DNA of 22,578 bases. Origin: Hyphomonas sp. UBA5111. Lineage in GTDB: Bacteria > Pseudomonadota > Alphaproteobacteria > Caulobacterales > Hyphomonadaceae. The notes under the pieces were generated by a model. It did not search any database, was not told the origin of the DNA, and saw only the letters and a list, made by a program, of their open reading frames with translations. The DNA lies in contig DHZF01000141.1 in NCBI GenBank assembly GCA_002414505.1, forward strand, positions 525 through 23,102, read 5' to 3'. Of this stretch, positions 6,583 to 14,825 are shown piece by piece (positions within the stretch are counted from its first letter, which is position 1; every line of letters starts with the position of its first letter). The position numbers and the translations under genes were made by a program.

Positions 6583-7306
6583 CCTTGTTTTGAGGGATCA
6601 GGGCAACAGATTGCCCGGCTTTCCGCATTCTGGCCCGCGCATAGGCGGCCAGGGCCGCATAGACGCCGATGGCGGCGGCGGCCGCAGCGATCGCGACCCC
6701 CGGATTACCCTTGAGGGCAGCAAACAGGCTTTGTCCTGCAAACGCGATCAGGGCGATCTTGGGAATGATGCCGACGCCCATACCAGCCCAATAATGCAGG
6801 AATTTCGCATGGCTGACGCCGAACGCCATGTTGACGAGCAGGGCAGGGCCGGCGGGCACGTTCCGGACAATCGCGCTGGTCATCATGGCATTCCTGCCCA
6901 CAAAGCCCGACAATTTGTTGGCCGTTTCGCCGGCATAGCGCCGGAAGGTCTTCTCCCCGGCCAGACGCCCGGCATAGAAGGTGGCGGCGCCGGCCACCAT
7001 GTTGGCAATCCAGCCCAGGATTGCGCCCAGCCACGGGCCAAACATGGCGATCGCGATGGCCAGCAGCGCGAATTGCGGAATGCCCACAAAGGCGCCGACC
7101 ACGAATAGCAGGATCAGGGCTGGCAAGGCCCAGGGACTGGAGGCGATGTCCTGCATGAAGGCCTGCAAGGCGGTGACGTCCATCAGATTGGTCGTCTTTC
7201 CGATAATGAACAGGAAGACGATCACGGCCAGCGCCACGCCGCCAATGATGGCGCCGGTGCGCGCATTGGCATCCAGGATTCTTTTGGGGGCGGGACGAGT
7301 ATCCAT
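6563..7306 (-). CDS. VTT-domain (TVP38/TMEM64, DedA-like) membrane protein
   Basis: The 247-residue inner-membrane protein starts with a short charged tail and a first helix (about 20-36). A VTT domain follows: a re-entrant, glycine-rich segment with VGAFVGIPQFALLAIA and then FGPWLGAILGWIANMVAG. The second half has the family pattern R-N-V-P-A-G-P...N-M-A-F-G-V...F-L-H-Y-W-A-G-M-G-V-G-I-I-P-K. Alanine-rich helices close the protein. Relatives are DedA-superfamily proteins linked to lipid scrambling or flipping and membrane homeostasis; the substrate here is unknown. ATG at 7306 is chosen; the frame also allows TTG five codons upstream (7321), and neither has a good ribosome site. It diverges from bioB across 137 bases. 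Its 3' end contains the -35 element of the leuA promoter, so read-through into leuA is also possible. Confidence 0.88.
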   Translation of the reverse strand: MDTRPAPKRILDANARTGAIIGGVALAVIVFLFIIGKTTNLMDVTALQAFMQDIASSPWALPALILLFVVGAFVGIPQFALLAIAIAMFGPWLGAILGWIANMVAGAATFYAGRLAGEKTFRRYAGETANKLSGFVGRNAMMTSAIVRNVPAGPALLVNMAFGVSHAKFLHYWAGMGVGIIPKIALIAFAGQSLFAALKGNPGVAIAAAAAAIGVYAALAAYARARMRKAGQSVALIPQNKVDSTAP

Positions 7307-7443
7307 GAAGGGCGCTTTCAAGGTCAGGGCGATTTACGTCAATCCGCCCCGTGCGGCAAAGTTAATTTCAGCAGCAGTTGATCGATCCGTACTGCCCAGA
7401 TACGTAGTCTGCCGATCGATTGTAACCCTCAAGGATCCCCCGA

Positions 7444-8445
7444 ATGACAGACCTTTCCCCTCGCCATGACTGGACCCGGGACGAAATTGCCACGCTGTAC
7501 GCCTTGCCGCTCGACACTCTGATGGCGCAGGCACTCACGGTGAAACAGGCAAACTGGCCGGATGGGAAAGTTCAGAAATCGCAATTGCTGTCGATCAAGA
7601 CGGGCGGTTGCGCCGAGGATTGCGGCTATTGCAGCCAGTCTGCACATTTCGACACCGGTCTTGATGCCTCGAAACTGATGCCGCTGGACGAAGTGGTCAC
7701 CGCGGCCCGGCGGGCCAAGGAGAATGGTGCGGACCGGTTCTGCATGGGCGCGGCCTGGCGCAGCCTGAAGGATCGCGACGTGCCGAAAGTGGCCGCCATG
7801 ATCGAGGCCGTGAAGGCTGAAGGTCTGGAAACCTGCGTGACGCTGGGCATGCTTGATGAGGGGCAGGCCGAAGCGCTCAAATCGGCCGGGCTCGATTACT
7901 ACAATCACAACCTCGACACTTCGCCGGAATATTACGGCAAGGTCGTTTCGACCCGCACCTATGATGACCGGCTGCAAACCCTCGGCCGGGCGCGGACCGC
8001 AGGGCTGAAGCTCTGCTGTGGCGGCATTCTGGGCATGGGCGAGAGCCGGGACGACCGGATCGGCCTGATCCATGAATTGGCCAAGCTGACGCCTCACCCG
8101 GAAAGCGTGCCGGTCAACATGCTGGTGCCGATTGAAGGTACGCCGCTGGGACAGAGTACGGCCATCTCCGTCATTGAAATGGCGCGTGCCATCGCGGTCT
8201 GCCGCATCGTGTTCCCGCAAAGCTGGGTGCGCCTGTCGGCGGGCCGCGAAGGCATGACGGAAGAGGGGCAGGCGCTTTGCCTGCTGGCTGGTGCGAATTC
8301 GATCTTTGTCGGCGACCGCCTGCTCACCACCGACAATCCGGAAATCGACGAGGATGATGCGCTGATGGGCCAAATGGGCCTGGAAGCCGCCAGTCGGGAA
8401 GAGATGGAAGCCCCGGCACGGCGAACGACGCTGATCGGCAGCTGA
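7444..8445 (+). CDS. bioB: Biotin synthase
   Basis: This radical-SAM enzyme inserts sulfur into dethiobiotin to make biotin, the last step of the pathway. Its 333 residues are close to the 346 of the E. coli enzyme. The [4Fe-4S] site is C56-A-E-D-C60-G-Y-C63, the standard C-x3-C-x2-C. The residues of the sulfur-donating [2Fe-2S] cluster also appear intact: Cys in RFCMGAAWR, Cys in [10 protein letters not shown], Cys in [13 protein letters not shown], and the Arg in RLSAGRE. The [13 protein letters not shown] motif is canonical. AAGGAT ends seven bases before the ATG. No other bio gene is present, so the rest of the pathway lies elsewhere or biotin is made from imported dethiobiotin. The upstream gap has two ATCGAT palindromes (7381-7386 and 7415-7420) but no match I recognise to the BioR operator. 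It ends three bases before the convergent SDR gene. Confidence 0.97.
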   Translation: MTDLSPRHDWTRDEIATLYALPLDTLMAQALTVKQANWPDGKVQKSQLLSIKTGGCAEDCGYCSQSAHFDTGLDASKLMPLDEVVTAARRAKENGADRFCMGAAWRSLKDRDVPKVAAMIEAVKAEGLETCVTLGMLDEGQAEALKSAGLDYYNHNLDTSPEYYGKVVSTRTYDDRLQTLGRARTAGLKLCCGGILGMGESRDDRIGLIHELAKLTPHPESVPVNMLVPIEGTPLGQSTAISVIEMARAIAVCRIVFPQSWVRLSAGREGMTEEGQALCLLAGANSIFVGDRLLTTDNPEIDEDDALMGQMGLEAASREEMEAPARRTTLIGS

Positions 8446-8448
8446 TTC

Positions 8449-9222
8449 CTAGCGGGTCTGGCCGCCATCCACGGGGAGTATGGCACCGGTCACGAAGCTG
8501 GCCTTGTCGCTGAGCAGGTAGGCCGCGGCCGCACCGATCTCTTCGGGCTTGCCATAGCGTTGCATCGGCACTTCCCGCTTGATCCAGCGCGCCCATGCCT
8601 CTGCGCGGGGGCCGTCCATGCGTTCCTGCCAGTCGCCGCCCGGAAAGATGATATTGCCGGGCGCAATGGCATTGACCCGGATACCGGAGGCGCCGGCGAT
8701 GTTGGCGAGTTCCTTGGTGAGATGGTTCATCGCCGCTTTCGACGTGCCGTAAGTGAGCGGCGTGCCCAGCGCACCGAGACCGGCAATGGACGAGATCATC
8801 AGGATGGCCCCTTCACCGCGCGGGTCCATGCGGCGCAGGGCCGAGCGGGCGAGGAAGAAGGCAGAGTCGAGGTTTTGCGAAATGCCGGCATCCCAGGTTG
8901 CGTCATCCACTTCATAGCCGGGAGGGCAGGGGTGGAGGCCGACATTGGCGACCGCACCCCAGAGCTCGCCGAGTTCGTTCTCGATCGTGTCGATCATTGT
9001 GTCCACCGTCCGGGAGTCGCGCAGATCCCCCGCTCGGGCCCAGACATTGTCCTCTCCGAACTGTGCCGCGAGACGGGCGCGTTGCGCTTCGAGCGCCTCC
9101 TCGCCGCGCGCCGCCAGCGCAACCTTGGCGCCTTCGGCAAGGCAGGTTTCGGCGATGCTGAGGCCGATGCCCCGGCTCGCGCCGGCAACAAAGATGGTTT
9201 TCCCTTTGAGTCCCAGATCCAT
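8449..9222 (-). CDS. Short-chain dehydrogenase/reductase (SDR) oxidoreductase
   Basis: This is a 257-residue classical SDR with an NAD(P)-binding Rossmann fold. The nucleotide loop is A-G14-A-S-R-G18-I-G20, and Arg17 in the loop suggests NADPH preference. The acidic adenine-site motif is G-D66-L. The active site keeps S144/S145, Y158-G-T-S-K162 and N117. The usual NNAG motif is replaced by A-N93-V-G. The C-terminus carries NAIAPGN and the closing SFVTGAILPVDGG, as in 3-oxoacyl-ACP reductase-like members. The substrate cannot be read from sequence. The start at 9222 is supported by AGGGGAGA seven bases upstream; the frame stays open further upstream but without a ribosome site. It is separated from the preceding DUF454 gene by a terminator, so it needs its own promoter. 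Confidence 0.93.
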   Translation of the reverse strand: MDLGLKGKTIFVAGASRGIGLSIAETCLAEGAKVALAARGEEALEAQRARLAAQFGEDNVWARAGDLRDSRTVDTMIDTIENELGELWGAVANVGLHPCPPGYEVDDATWDAGISQNLDSAFFLARSALRRMDPRGEGAILMISSIAGLGALGTPLTYGTSKAAMNHLTKELANIAGASGIRVNAIAPGNIIFPGGDWQERMDGPRAEAWARWIKREVPMQRYGKPEEIGAAAAYLLSDKASFVTGAILPVDGGQTR

Positions 9223-9270
9223 GTGCGTGTCTCCCCTGATGTTGTGAAGCGCAGCGTAGACGCCTCTTCG

Positions 9271-9305
9271 ACAAAGGAAATCCCCGCCCTCAGGGAAGGC
9301 GGGGA
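9271..9305 (-). terminator. Rho-independent terminator after the DUF454 gene
   Basis: A perfect 8-bp stem (TCCCCGCC at 9305-9298 with GGCGGGGA at 9288-9281, minus strand, 9-base loop) is followed by TTTCCTTT. It lies 13 bases beyond the stop of the DUF454 gene and ends that unit before the SDR gene. The tail is T-rich but interrupted, so efficiency is uncertain. Confidence 0.75.
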
Positions 9306-9317
9306 ATAATGAGGCGC

Positions 9318-9680
9318 CTACTCGTCTCGCAGGGGCTTGCGGGTCATCACAAAGACCGCCCCGATGGCGATCAGGCCCAAGCCCAGGCCCAGCACCCAGG
9401 GCTTGCGGTAGGTAAAGGCAATAACAATGAGTGCGGCTATGGCCATGCCCAATAGAGCGGCGATCTTGGCCTGACGCGCCATGGCGCCGGTTTCGAGAAA
9501 GGTCTGGATGGCGGGCCCTGCGCCGGGCTGGCGATAGATCCAGTCGGCCCAGCTGGGATTGGATTTGGCAAAGGCGAGGGCGGCGACAATCCAGAATATC
9601 GTGGTCGGCCAGACCGGAATGGCCAGCCCGATCGCGCCCAGCACGAAGGCCACACTCCCGACTGCGCGCCATATCCACAT
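9318..9680 (-). CDS. DUF454 (YbaN-family) inner-membrane protein
   Basis: The 120-residue protein has the family signature near the N-terminus: G-A-I-G-L-A-I-P-V-W-P-T-T-I-F-W-I-V-A-A with a following F-A-K-S-N-P. It continues with a short amphipathic linker and two further hydrophobic segments (about 72-90 and 95-112), and ends in a charged tail. The length matches the family, represented by E. coli YbaN, whose function is unknown. The start ATG at 9680 is six bases after GGA. An open frame extends thousands of bases further upstream, but that part is antisense to the macroglobulin gene and is not part of this protein. The gene is divergent from the macroglobulin gene across 168 bases, where a 10-base palindrome AGAAATTTCT sits at 9759-9768. 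Confidence 0.87.
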   Translation of the reverse strand: MWIWRAVGSVAFVLGAIGLAIPVWPTTIFWIVAALAFAKSNPSWADWIYRQPGAGPAIQTFLETGAMARQAKIAALLGMAIAALIVIAFTYRKPWVLGLGLGLIAIGAVFVMTRKPLRDE

Positions 9681-9848
9681 GGCAAATCCATTCCCCGCCC
9701 AATGGCCGCTGGCAACCCCCAAAGCGGTGCAGGTCGCCCGAATGCGGCTGTAATTTGTAGAAATTTCTTTGATTTGACCCATTCGCGCCCTGTTCGCGCC
9801 GCCACGAAGATGTGTAAGAGTTGCAGGAAAGCTCAAAGGAGAGGGTTC

Positions 9849-12800
9849 ATGTCGCACTTCGTATCGGGCAGGCGGGGAATTGGTCGGACTTTGGTCGTTG
9901 CCATGATGATCGCCGCGCTGGCGGCGTGCGGAGGCGACAAGGAAAGCCGGCAATCCGACACCGCCAGCGATGAAGGCACGATTGTCACCCGGTCCCCGGC
10001 GGACAATGTCGCCGCCCGGCAGCGCGAGCGCCGGCGTCAGGCTGCGCAGAACGAGGCCGAACAGGATTTCTCCTATTTCCGCTACCGGATCGATACCGCG
10101 ACAGAGCAGCCGCTCGCCTGTTTCGTCTTTTCCGCTCCGCTTGATCCGGAAGCGGATTATTCGCCCTATCTTGAATTCCGCCCGGCCTTCCGCCCGGCGC
10201 TCAGCGTTGAAGGGCGGGAATTGTGTGTTGGCGGCCTGACCTTCGGGTCGGAGCGGTCGGCAACGCTGCTGTCCGGTCTTCCGGCTGCCGATGGCCGCAC
10301 GCTGAAAAACGAGGAAGTGGTGCCGATCGATTTTGCCGACCGGCCGCCTTATGTCGGCTTCAAGGGCGCAGGCGTGATCCTGCCGCGAGAGGACGCTGAC
10401 GGCCTGCCGATCGAAACGGTGAATGTCGATGAGGTCGAAGTGACCGTCTCGCGCATCAATGATCGCGCGCTGGCGTTCAAGTCGATCTCCGAAGGCCAGA
10501 CCAATGCTCAGGGGCGGTATGCCTACACATGGGGTGAGGACAATCCCGAGGATGTTCAGGAAATCCTGTTCACGGGTCGCATGGATGTGGCCAAGGAGCA
10601 GAATGCCCCGGTCGTTTCCGTCTTCCCGTTGCAGGATGTTGTCGGCCCGCTGGAGCCCGGCGCATACTATGTGACCGTCAAGGACGCTGCCGATCTCAGC
10701 AGCGCCGAACAGCCGCCGGCCTCGTCCAGCCGGTGGATCATGATGACCGATCTGGCGATCACCGCCTATGAGGGTGGCAACGGCCTCGATGTCACGCTGC
10801 GCTCGCTGCAGGATGGCCGCCCCGTGCCGGACACGACCGTGCAATTGGTCGCCCGTAACAATGACATCCTTGCCGAAGGCCGCACCAATGAAGTCGGCCG
10901 GGTGGCGTTTGACGCGCCGATCACCAATGGTCAGGGCAATATGGAGCCCAAGCTGATCCTGGCCTACAGCGCCAAGGGCGAACTGGCCGCACTGGACCTG
11001 ACACGTGCGCCGGTAGATTTGTCGGAATATGCCGTGGGCGGGCGCCGGACCGCCGGCGACATTGACGCCTTCATGTATACTGAGCGGGGCATCTACCGCC
11101 CCGGCGAGACAGTGCAGCTGACCGCGCTGCTGCGCGACCATACCGGCAAGGCCATCGAGGACCGGGCCGGCAATCTCGTGATCTATCGTCCGAACGGCTT
11201 GGTTGCCGAGCGTATCCGGTTCGATGATCCGGAAGCGTCTGCTGTGGTCGAGGGATACGACCTTGCCAAGGGCGCCTCCCGAGGCCAATGGCGCGCCACT
11301 GTAGAAGTCGACGGCGTGTCCGGCGCCTCCGGATCGGTGAGCTTCTCGGTCGAGGATTTCGTGCCGCAGCGGATTGCCGTTGATCTGGGTACGGACAAGG
11401 ACACGCCGGTCCTGCTGGGCGAGACGCGCCCAGTGGAGGTTGCGTCGCGTTTCCTCTATGGCGCGCCGGGCGCAGGCCTGACGGTCAAGTCCGAAGCGCG
11501 GATCGAAGCGGCGCCGAACCCGTTCCCCGACTTCAAGGGGTTCACCTTCGGCAAGCATGATGAGAGCTTCCGCGAGCGCATCCTGGAAATGGATGACACG
11601 ACGACGGACGGGGCAGGGGTGGCAACGGTCAAGCTCGCCCCCGGCAATGCTGGCAGCAATGCCGGGCGTCCGCTGCGCATCAATGCTGTTATCAGCGTGC
11701 TGGAGCCCGGCGGCCGCGCCGTTACAGAAAGCGTGCGGATTCCGTATCGCCCGGAACGGCTCTATGTCGGTCTGAAGCCCGGCTTTGAATACTCGGTCGA
11801 GGAAGGCCAGGACGCGGCCTATGAAGTGGTCGCGATGAACGAGAAGGGCCAGGCGATTGCCCAGCGGCTCACCTGGAAACTCCTCGCCATCGACTATCAT
11901 TATGACTGGTACCGCGATGGCGACCAATGGCGCTGGCGCCGGTCGCGCACGGTCACCAAGGTCAATGAAGGCATCGTGACGACGCCGGAAGGCGGCAGCA
12001 CCGAGATCCGGGTCTCCGGTCTCGATTGGGGCAGCCATGAACTGGTCGTGGAAGGCACGGACGCGAATGCGTCGGCCGTCTCCAGTGATGATTTCTATGT
12101 TGGCTGGGGCGGCGGTGTCTCGGAAGATGGCGCCGAGGCCCCGGACCGCGTCCGCATCATCGGGCCGGAGAAGGCCCCATCTGCCGGCCAGAGCGCCGAC
12201 ATCACGATTGTTCCGCCCTATCAAGGCCAGGCACAGGTCGTTGTGGCGACGGACCGCATCCTGTCGGTCCAGAATTTCTCGGTCAGTGCGCAGGGGACGA
12301 ATGTGACCCTGCCGGTGACGGATGAATGGGGCGAAGGCGCCTATGTCATGGTGTCGGTCTATACCGAACGTGACCCGATCCTGCGGGCGAAACCCCGCCG
12401 CGCGGTCGGCGTGACCCATATCCCGGTGGACATGGGCGCGCGTACCTTCGGCCTGACGCTGAACGCGCCGGATATTGCCCGCCCGGTGGGCGAGCAGGTG
12501 ATCGAGGTCGAGTTCGAGAATGGCCCGCGCGAGCCGGTCTTCCTGACGCTCGCCGCCGTGGATGAAGGCATTCTCAGCCTCACCAAGTTCAAGAGCCCGG
12601 ACCCGGTCAGCTATTATTACGGTAAGAAGGCGCTCGGCGTTGAAATGTACGATGATTACGGACGCCTGCTCGACCCGAATATGGGTATGCCGGCCGAAGT
12701 CCGCTCTGGGGGTGACCAGCTGGGCGGCGAAGGCCTGTCCGTGGTACCGGTGAAATCGGTCGCCCTGTTCTCCGGCCTCGTGGATGTTGGCCGGTCCGGC

Positions 12801-14822
12801 AAGGCGAAAATCCGTCTCGAATTGCCGGAATTCAATGGCGAACTGCGCCTGATGGCGGTCGCCTGGTCACGCTCCGGACTTGGCTCAGCCGAGTCCAGCA
12901 TGATCGTGCGCGAGAAGGCGCCGTCTGACCTCATCATGCCGCGCTTCCTTGCGCCTGGCGATGAGGCCCAGCTTACGGCCAGCATCGACAATGTCGAATT
13001 GGGACCTGGCGAATTCACGGCGGAAATCTCGGCCGATGGCCCGGTGGATGTCGCAGATGGCAAGCTGACGCGGTCGCTCGCGACAGGGGCCCGTGCAGAC
13101 GTGCCCGTTCGCATCGACGCCGAGTCCGAAGGCATCGCAACGGTCAGTCTGGCCGTCAGCGGACCGGGCAATTTCGAGACGGACCGGACCTACCAGATCC
13201 AGACCCGCTCGCCCTATCTGCCCGTGACCAAGATCAGCCGGCAATTGATGGAGCCGGGCGACACCTACTCGGTCAGCGCAGATCTGCTGGATGGGCTCGT
13301 GCCGGGGTCTGCCACGATCAGTGTCGGCTATTCGACCCTGCCAATGGATCCGGCGACGCTTTACGCCTCGCTCGACCGCTATCCGTATGGCTGCACCGAA
13401 CAGACGACCAGCCGGGCCTTGCCCTTGCTCTATTCCGAGCAGCTGATCGCCATGGGCGCGCCGGAACGCCGCGACGATCCGAAGACGCGTATCCAGACGG
13501 CGGTGAACACGCTGCTGAACCGTCAGGGCTCTGATGGCGCCTTCGGCCTGTGGCGGGAAGGGGACGGCTATGCCTCCCCTTGGCTCGGGGCCTATGTCAC
13601 GGACTTTGTCTATCGGGCGAAGCAGGCCGGCTATACCGTGCCGGATGAGTCGCTGGAGCGGGCCTATGGGGCCTTGCGGGCGATCTCGACCGGCGATGCC
13701 TGGCGCGTCTATGGGTATGACACGGATGTCTATGAGAGCCGCTATTCCAACGACACGGCAGAGAAGCTGATGCAGCGCTCGTCGGCCTATGCGCTCTATG
13801 TGCTGGCCAAGGCGGGCAAGGCGGACATTTCCCGCCTGCGTTACCTGCATGACCGCGAGTTGCAATCGCTCGAGAGCCCGCTGGCGCGTGCCCATATTGG
13901 GGCCGGCCTTGCCATGCTGGGCGACCGGGCCCGGGCGGTTTCCGCCTTCAAGGCAGCCGAAGAGGCGCTCGGCTACAACAATACCGGCGACTATTACCAG
14001 ACGCCGCTGCGCGACGAGACCGCCATCCTGGCGCTCGCCTCCGAAGCGGACATGCTGGACGTGGTCGAACGTCTCGCTGCCAGATTGGGCGAGGATGCGC
14101 CGGACCCCAGCGGCCTGACCACCCAGGAGAAAGCGTTCGCACTGCTCGCCGTGGACTCCCTGAACAAGGGCGCAGACGGCTTCCGGCTGAAGGTCGAAGG
14201 GCTTGGCCGCGGCAACAATAATGACCGCCAATACACCGTGACCGAAGCGCAGGCAGAAGAGGGCGTGACCTTTACGCTTGAAGGCCAGGCACCGATGTTC
14301 CGTACTGTGATGGTTAGTGGATCGCCAGAGAAGGCGCCGCCTGCTGCGACCTCCAAGATGGGCGTCGACAAGGCGTTCTTCACGCTGACCGGGGGCCGGG
14401 TGAATCTCTCCCGTATCAGCCAGGGTGACCAGCTGGTCGTGCGCCTGACTGTCTCGCCGCATGAGCGGCGCCTCAACCCCGTCATCGTGGCAGACTTGCT
14501 GCCAGCCGGGTTCGAAATCGAATCCGTGCTTCGCCCCGCTGATGGAAAGCGGGAATATGGCGGCTCCGGTGGGTTCGCCTATCTGGGCCAGATTGCCAAT
14601 GTGCAGACCGCCGAGGCTCAGGATGACCGTTTCGTTGCCGCCGTGGATGTCTACGCGCAGCCCGTCACGCTCGCCTATGTCGTGCGGGCCGTGACACCGG
14701 GCGATTTCGCGATGCCGGGCGTGGTGGCCGAAGACATGTATCGTCCCGAAGTGTTCGCCCGATCCAAGCCCGGCCGGGTGACGATCAGCGCAGCGCCTGG
14801 AACGATGGGAGGCGGTCAGTAG
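9849..14822 (+). CDS. Bacterial alpha-2-macroglobulin, thioester-containing lipoprotein
   Basis: The 1657-residue envelope protein is anchored as a lipoprotein. Residues 1-27 form a signal peptide with a basic start, a hydrophobic core and a lipobox L24-A-A-C27. Macroglobulin-like domains follow, including the MG2-type motif Y416-R-P-G-E-T-V-Q-L-T. The A2M region follows from about residue 970 (WSRSGLGSAESSMIVREKAPSDL). The thioester domain has Y-G-C1182-T-E-Q1185, where Cys and Gln form the reactive bond. The family traps attacking proteases in the periplasm. The length fits the YfhM class. AAGGAGAGG ends four bases before the ATG, a strong ribosome site. The pbpC gene begins 3 bases after the stop, so the two are translated from one message. 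That pairing is widespread and suggests protection plus repair of the cell wall after injury. Confidence 0.96.
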   Translation: MSHFVSGRRGIGRTLVVAMMIAALAACGGDKESRQSDTASDEGTIVTRSPADNVAARQRERRRQAAQNEAEQDFSYFRYRIDTATEQPLACFVFSAPLDPEADYSPYLEFRPAFRPALSVEGRELCVGGLTFGSERSATLLSGLPAADGRTLKNEEVVPIDFADRPPYVGFKGAGVILPREDADGLPIETVNVDEVEVTVSRINDRALAFKSISEGQTNAQGRYAYTWGEDNPEDVQEILFTGRMDVAKEQNAPVVSVFPLQDVVGPLEPGAYYVTVKDAADLSSAEQPPASSSRWIMMTDLAITAYEGGNGLDVTLRSLQDGRPVPDTTVQLVARNNDILAEGRTNEVGRVAFDAPITNGQGNMEPKLILAYSAKGELAALDLTRAPVDLSEYAVGGRRTAGDIDAFMYTERGIYRPGETVQLTALLRDHTGKAIEDRAGNLVIYRPNGLVAERIRFDDPEASAVVEGYDLAKGASRGQWRATVEVDGVSGASGSVSFSVEDFVPQRIAVDLGTDKDTPVLLGETRPVEVASRFLYGAPGAGLTVKSEARIEAAPNPFPDFKGFTFGKHDESFRERILEMDDTTTDGAGVATVKLAPGNAGSNAGRPLRINAVISVLEPGGRAVTESVRIPYRPERLYVGLKPGFEYSVEEGQDAAYEVVAMNEKGQAIAQRLTWKLLAIDYHYDWYRDGDQWRWRRSRTVTKVNEGIVTTPEGGSTEIRVSGLDWGSHELVVEGTDANASAVSSDDFYVGWGGGVSEDGAEAPDRVRIIGPEKAPSAGQSADITIVPPYQGQAQVVVATDRILSVQNFSVSAQGTNVTLPVTDEWGEGAYVMVSVYTERDPILRAKPRRAVGVTHIPVDMGARTFGLTLNAPDIARPVGEQVIEVEFENGPREPVFLTLAAVDEGILSLTKFKSPDPVSYYYGKKALGVEMYDDYGRLLDPNMGMPAEVRSGGDQLGGEGLSVVPVKSVALFSGLVDVGRSGKAKIRLELPEFNGELRLMAVAWSRSGLGSAESSMIVREKAPSDLIMPRFLAPGDEAQLTASIDNVELGPGEFTAEISADGPVDVADGKLTRSLATGARADVPVRIDAESEGIATVSLAVSGPGNFETDRTYQIQTRSPYLPVTKISRQLMEPGDTYSVSADLLDGLVPGSATISVGYSTLPMDPATLYASLDRYPYGCTEQTTSRALPLLYSEQLIAMGAPERRDDPKTRIQTAVNTLLNRQGSDGAFGLWREGDGYASPWLGAYVTDFVYRAKQAGYTVPDESLERAYGALRAISTGDAWRVYGYDTDVYESRYSNDTAEKLMQRSSAYALYVLAKAGKADISRLRYLHDRELQSLESPLARAHIGAGLAMLGDRARAVSAFKAAEEALGYNNTGDYYQTPLRDETAILALASEADMLDVVERLAARLGEDAPDPSGLTTQEKAFALLAVDSLNKGADGFRLKVEGLGRGNNNDRQYTVTEAQAEEGVTFTLEGQAPMFRTVMVSGSPEKAPPAATSKMGVDKAFFTLTGGRVNLSRISQGDQLVVRLTVSPHERRLNPVIVADLLPAGFEIESVLRPADGKREYGGSGGFAYLGQIANVQTAEAQDDRFVAAVDVYAQPVTLAYVVRAVTPGDFAMPGVVAEDMYRPEVFARSKPGRVTISAAPGTMGGGQ

Positions 14823-14825
14823 GTC

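Noticed and set aside
9759..9768. Palindrome AGAAATTTCT between DUF454 and the macroglobulin gene as an operator
   Set aside because: An isolated 10-base AT-rich palindrome without a recognised regulator or a second copy is not enough to call a site.
9681..12419. Minus-strand frame of nearly 1000 codons joined to the DUF454 frame
   Set aside because: It is exactly antisense to the well-supported macroglobulin gene, has no ribosome site or family motif, and is rich in Arg/His/Asp as expected from antisense of GC-rich codons. DUF454 proteins are about 120 residues.
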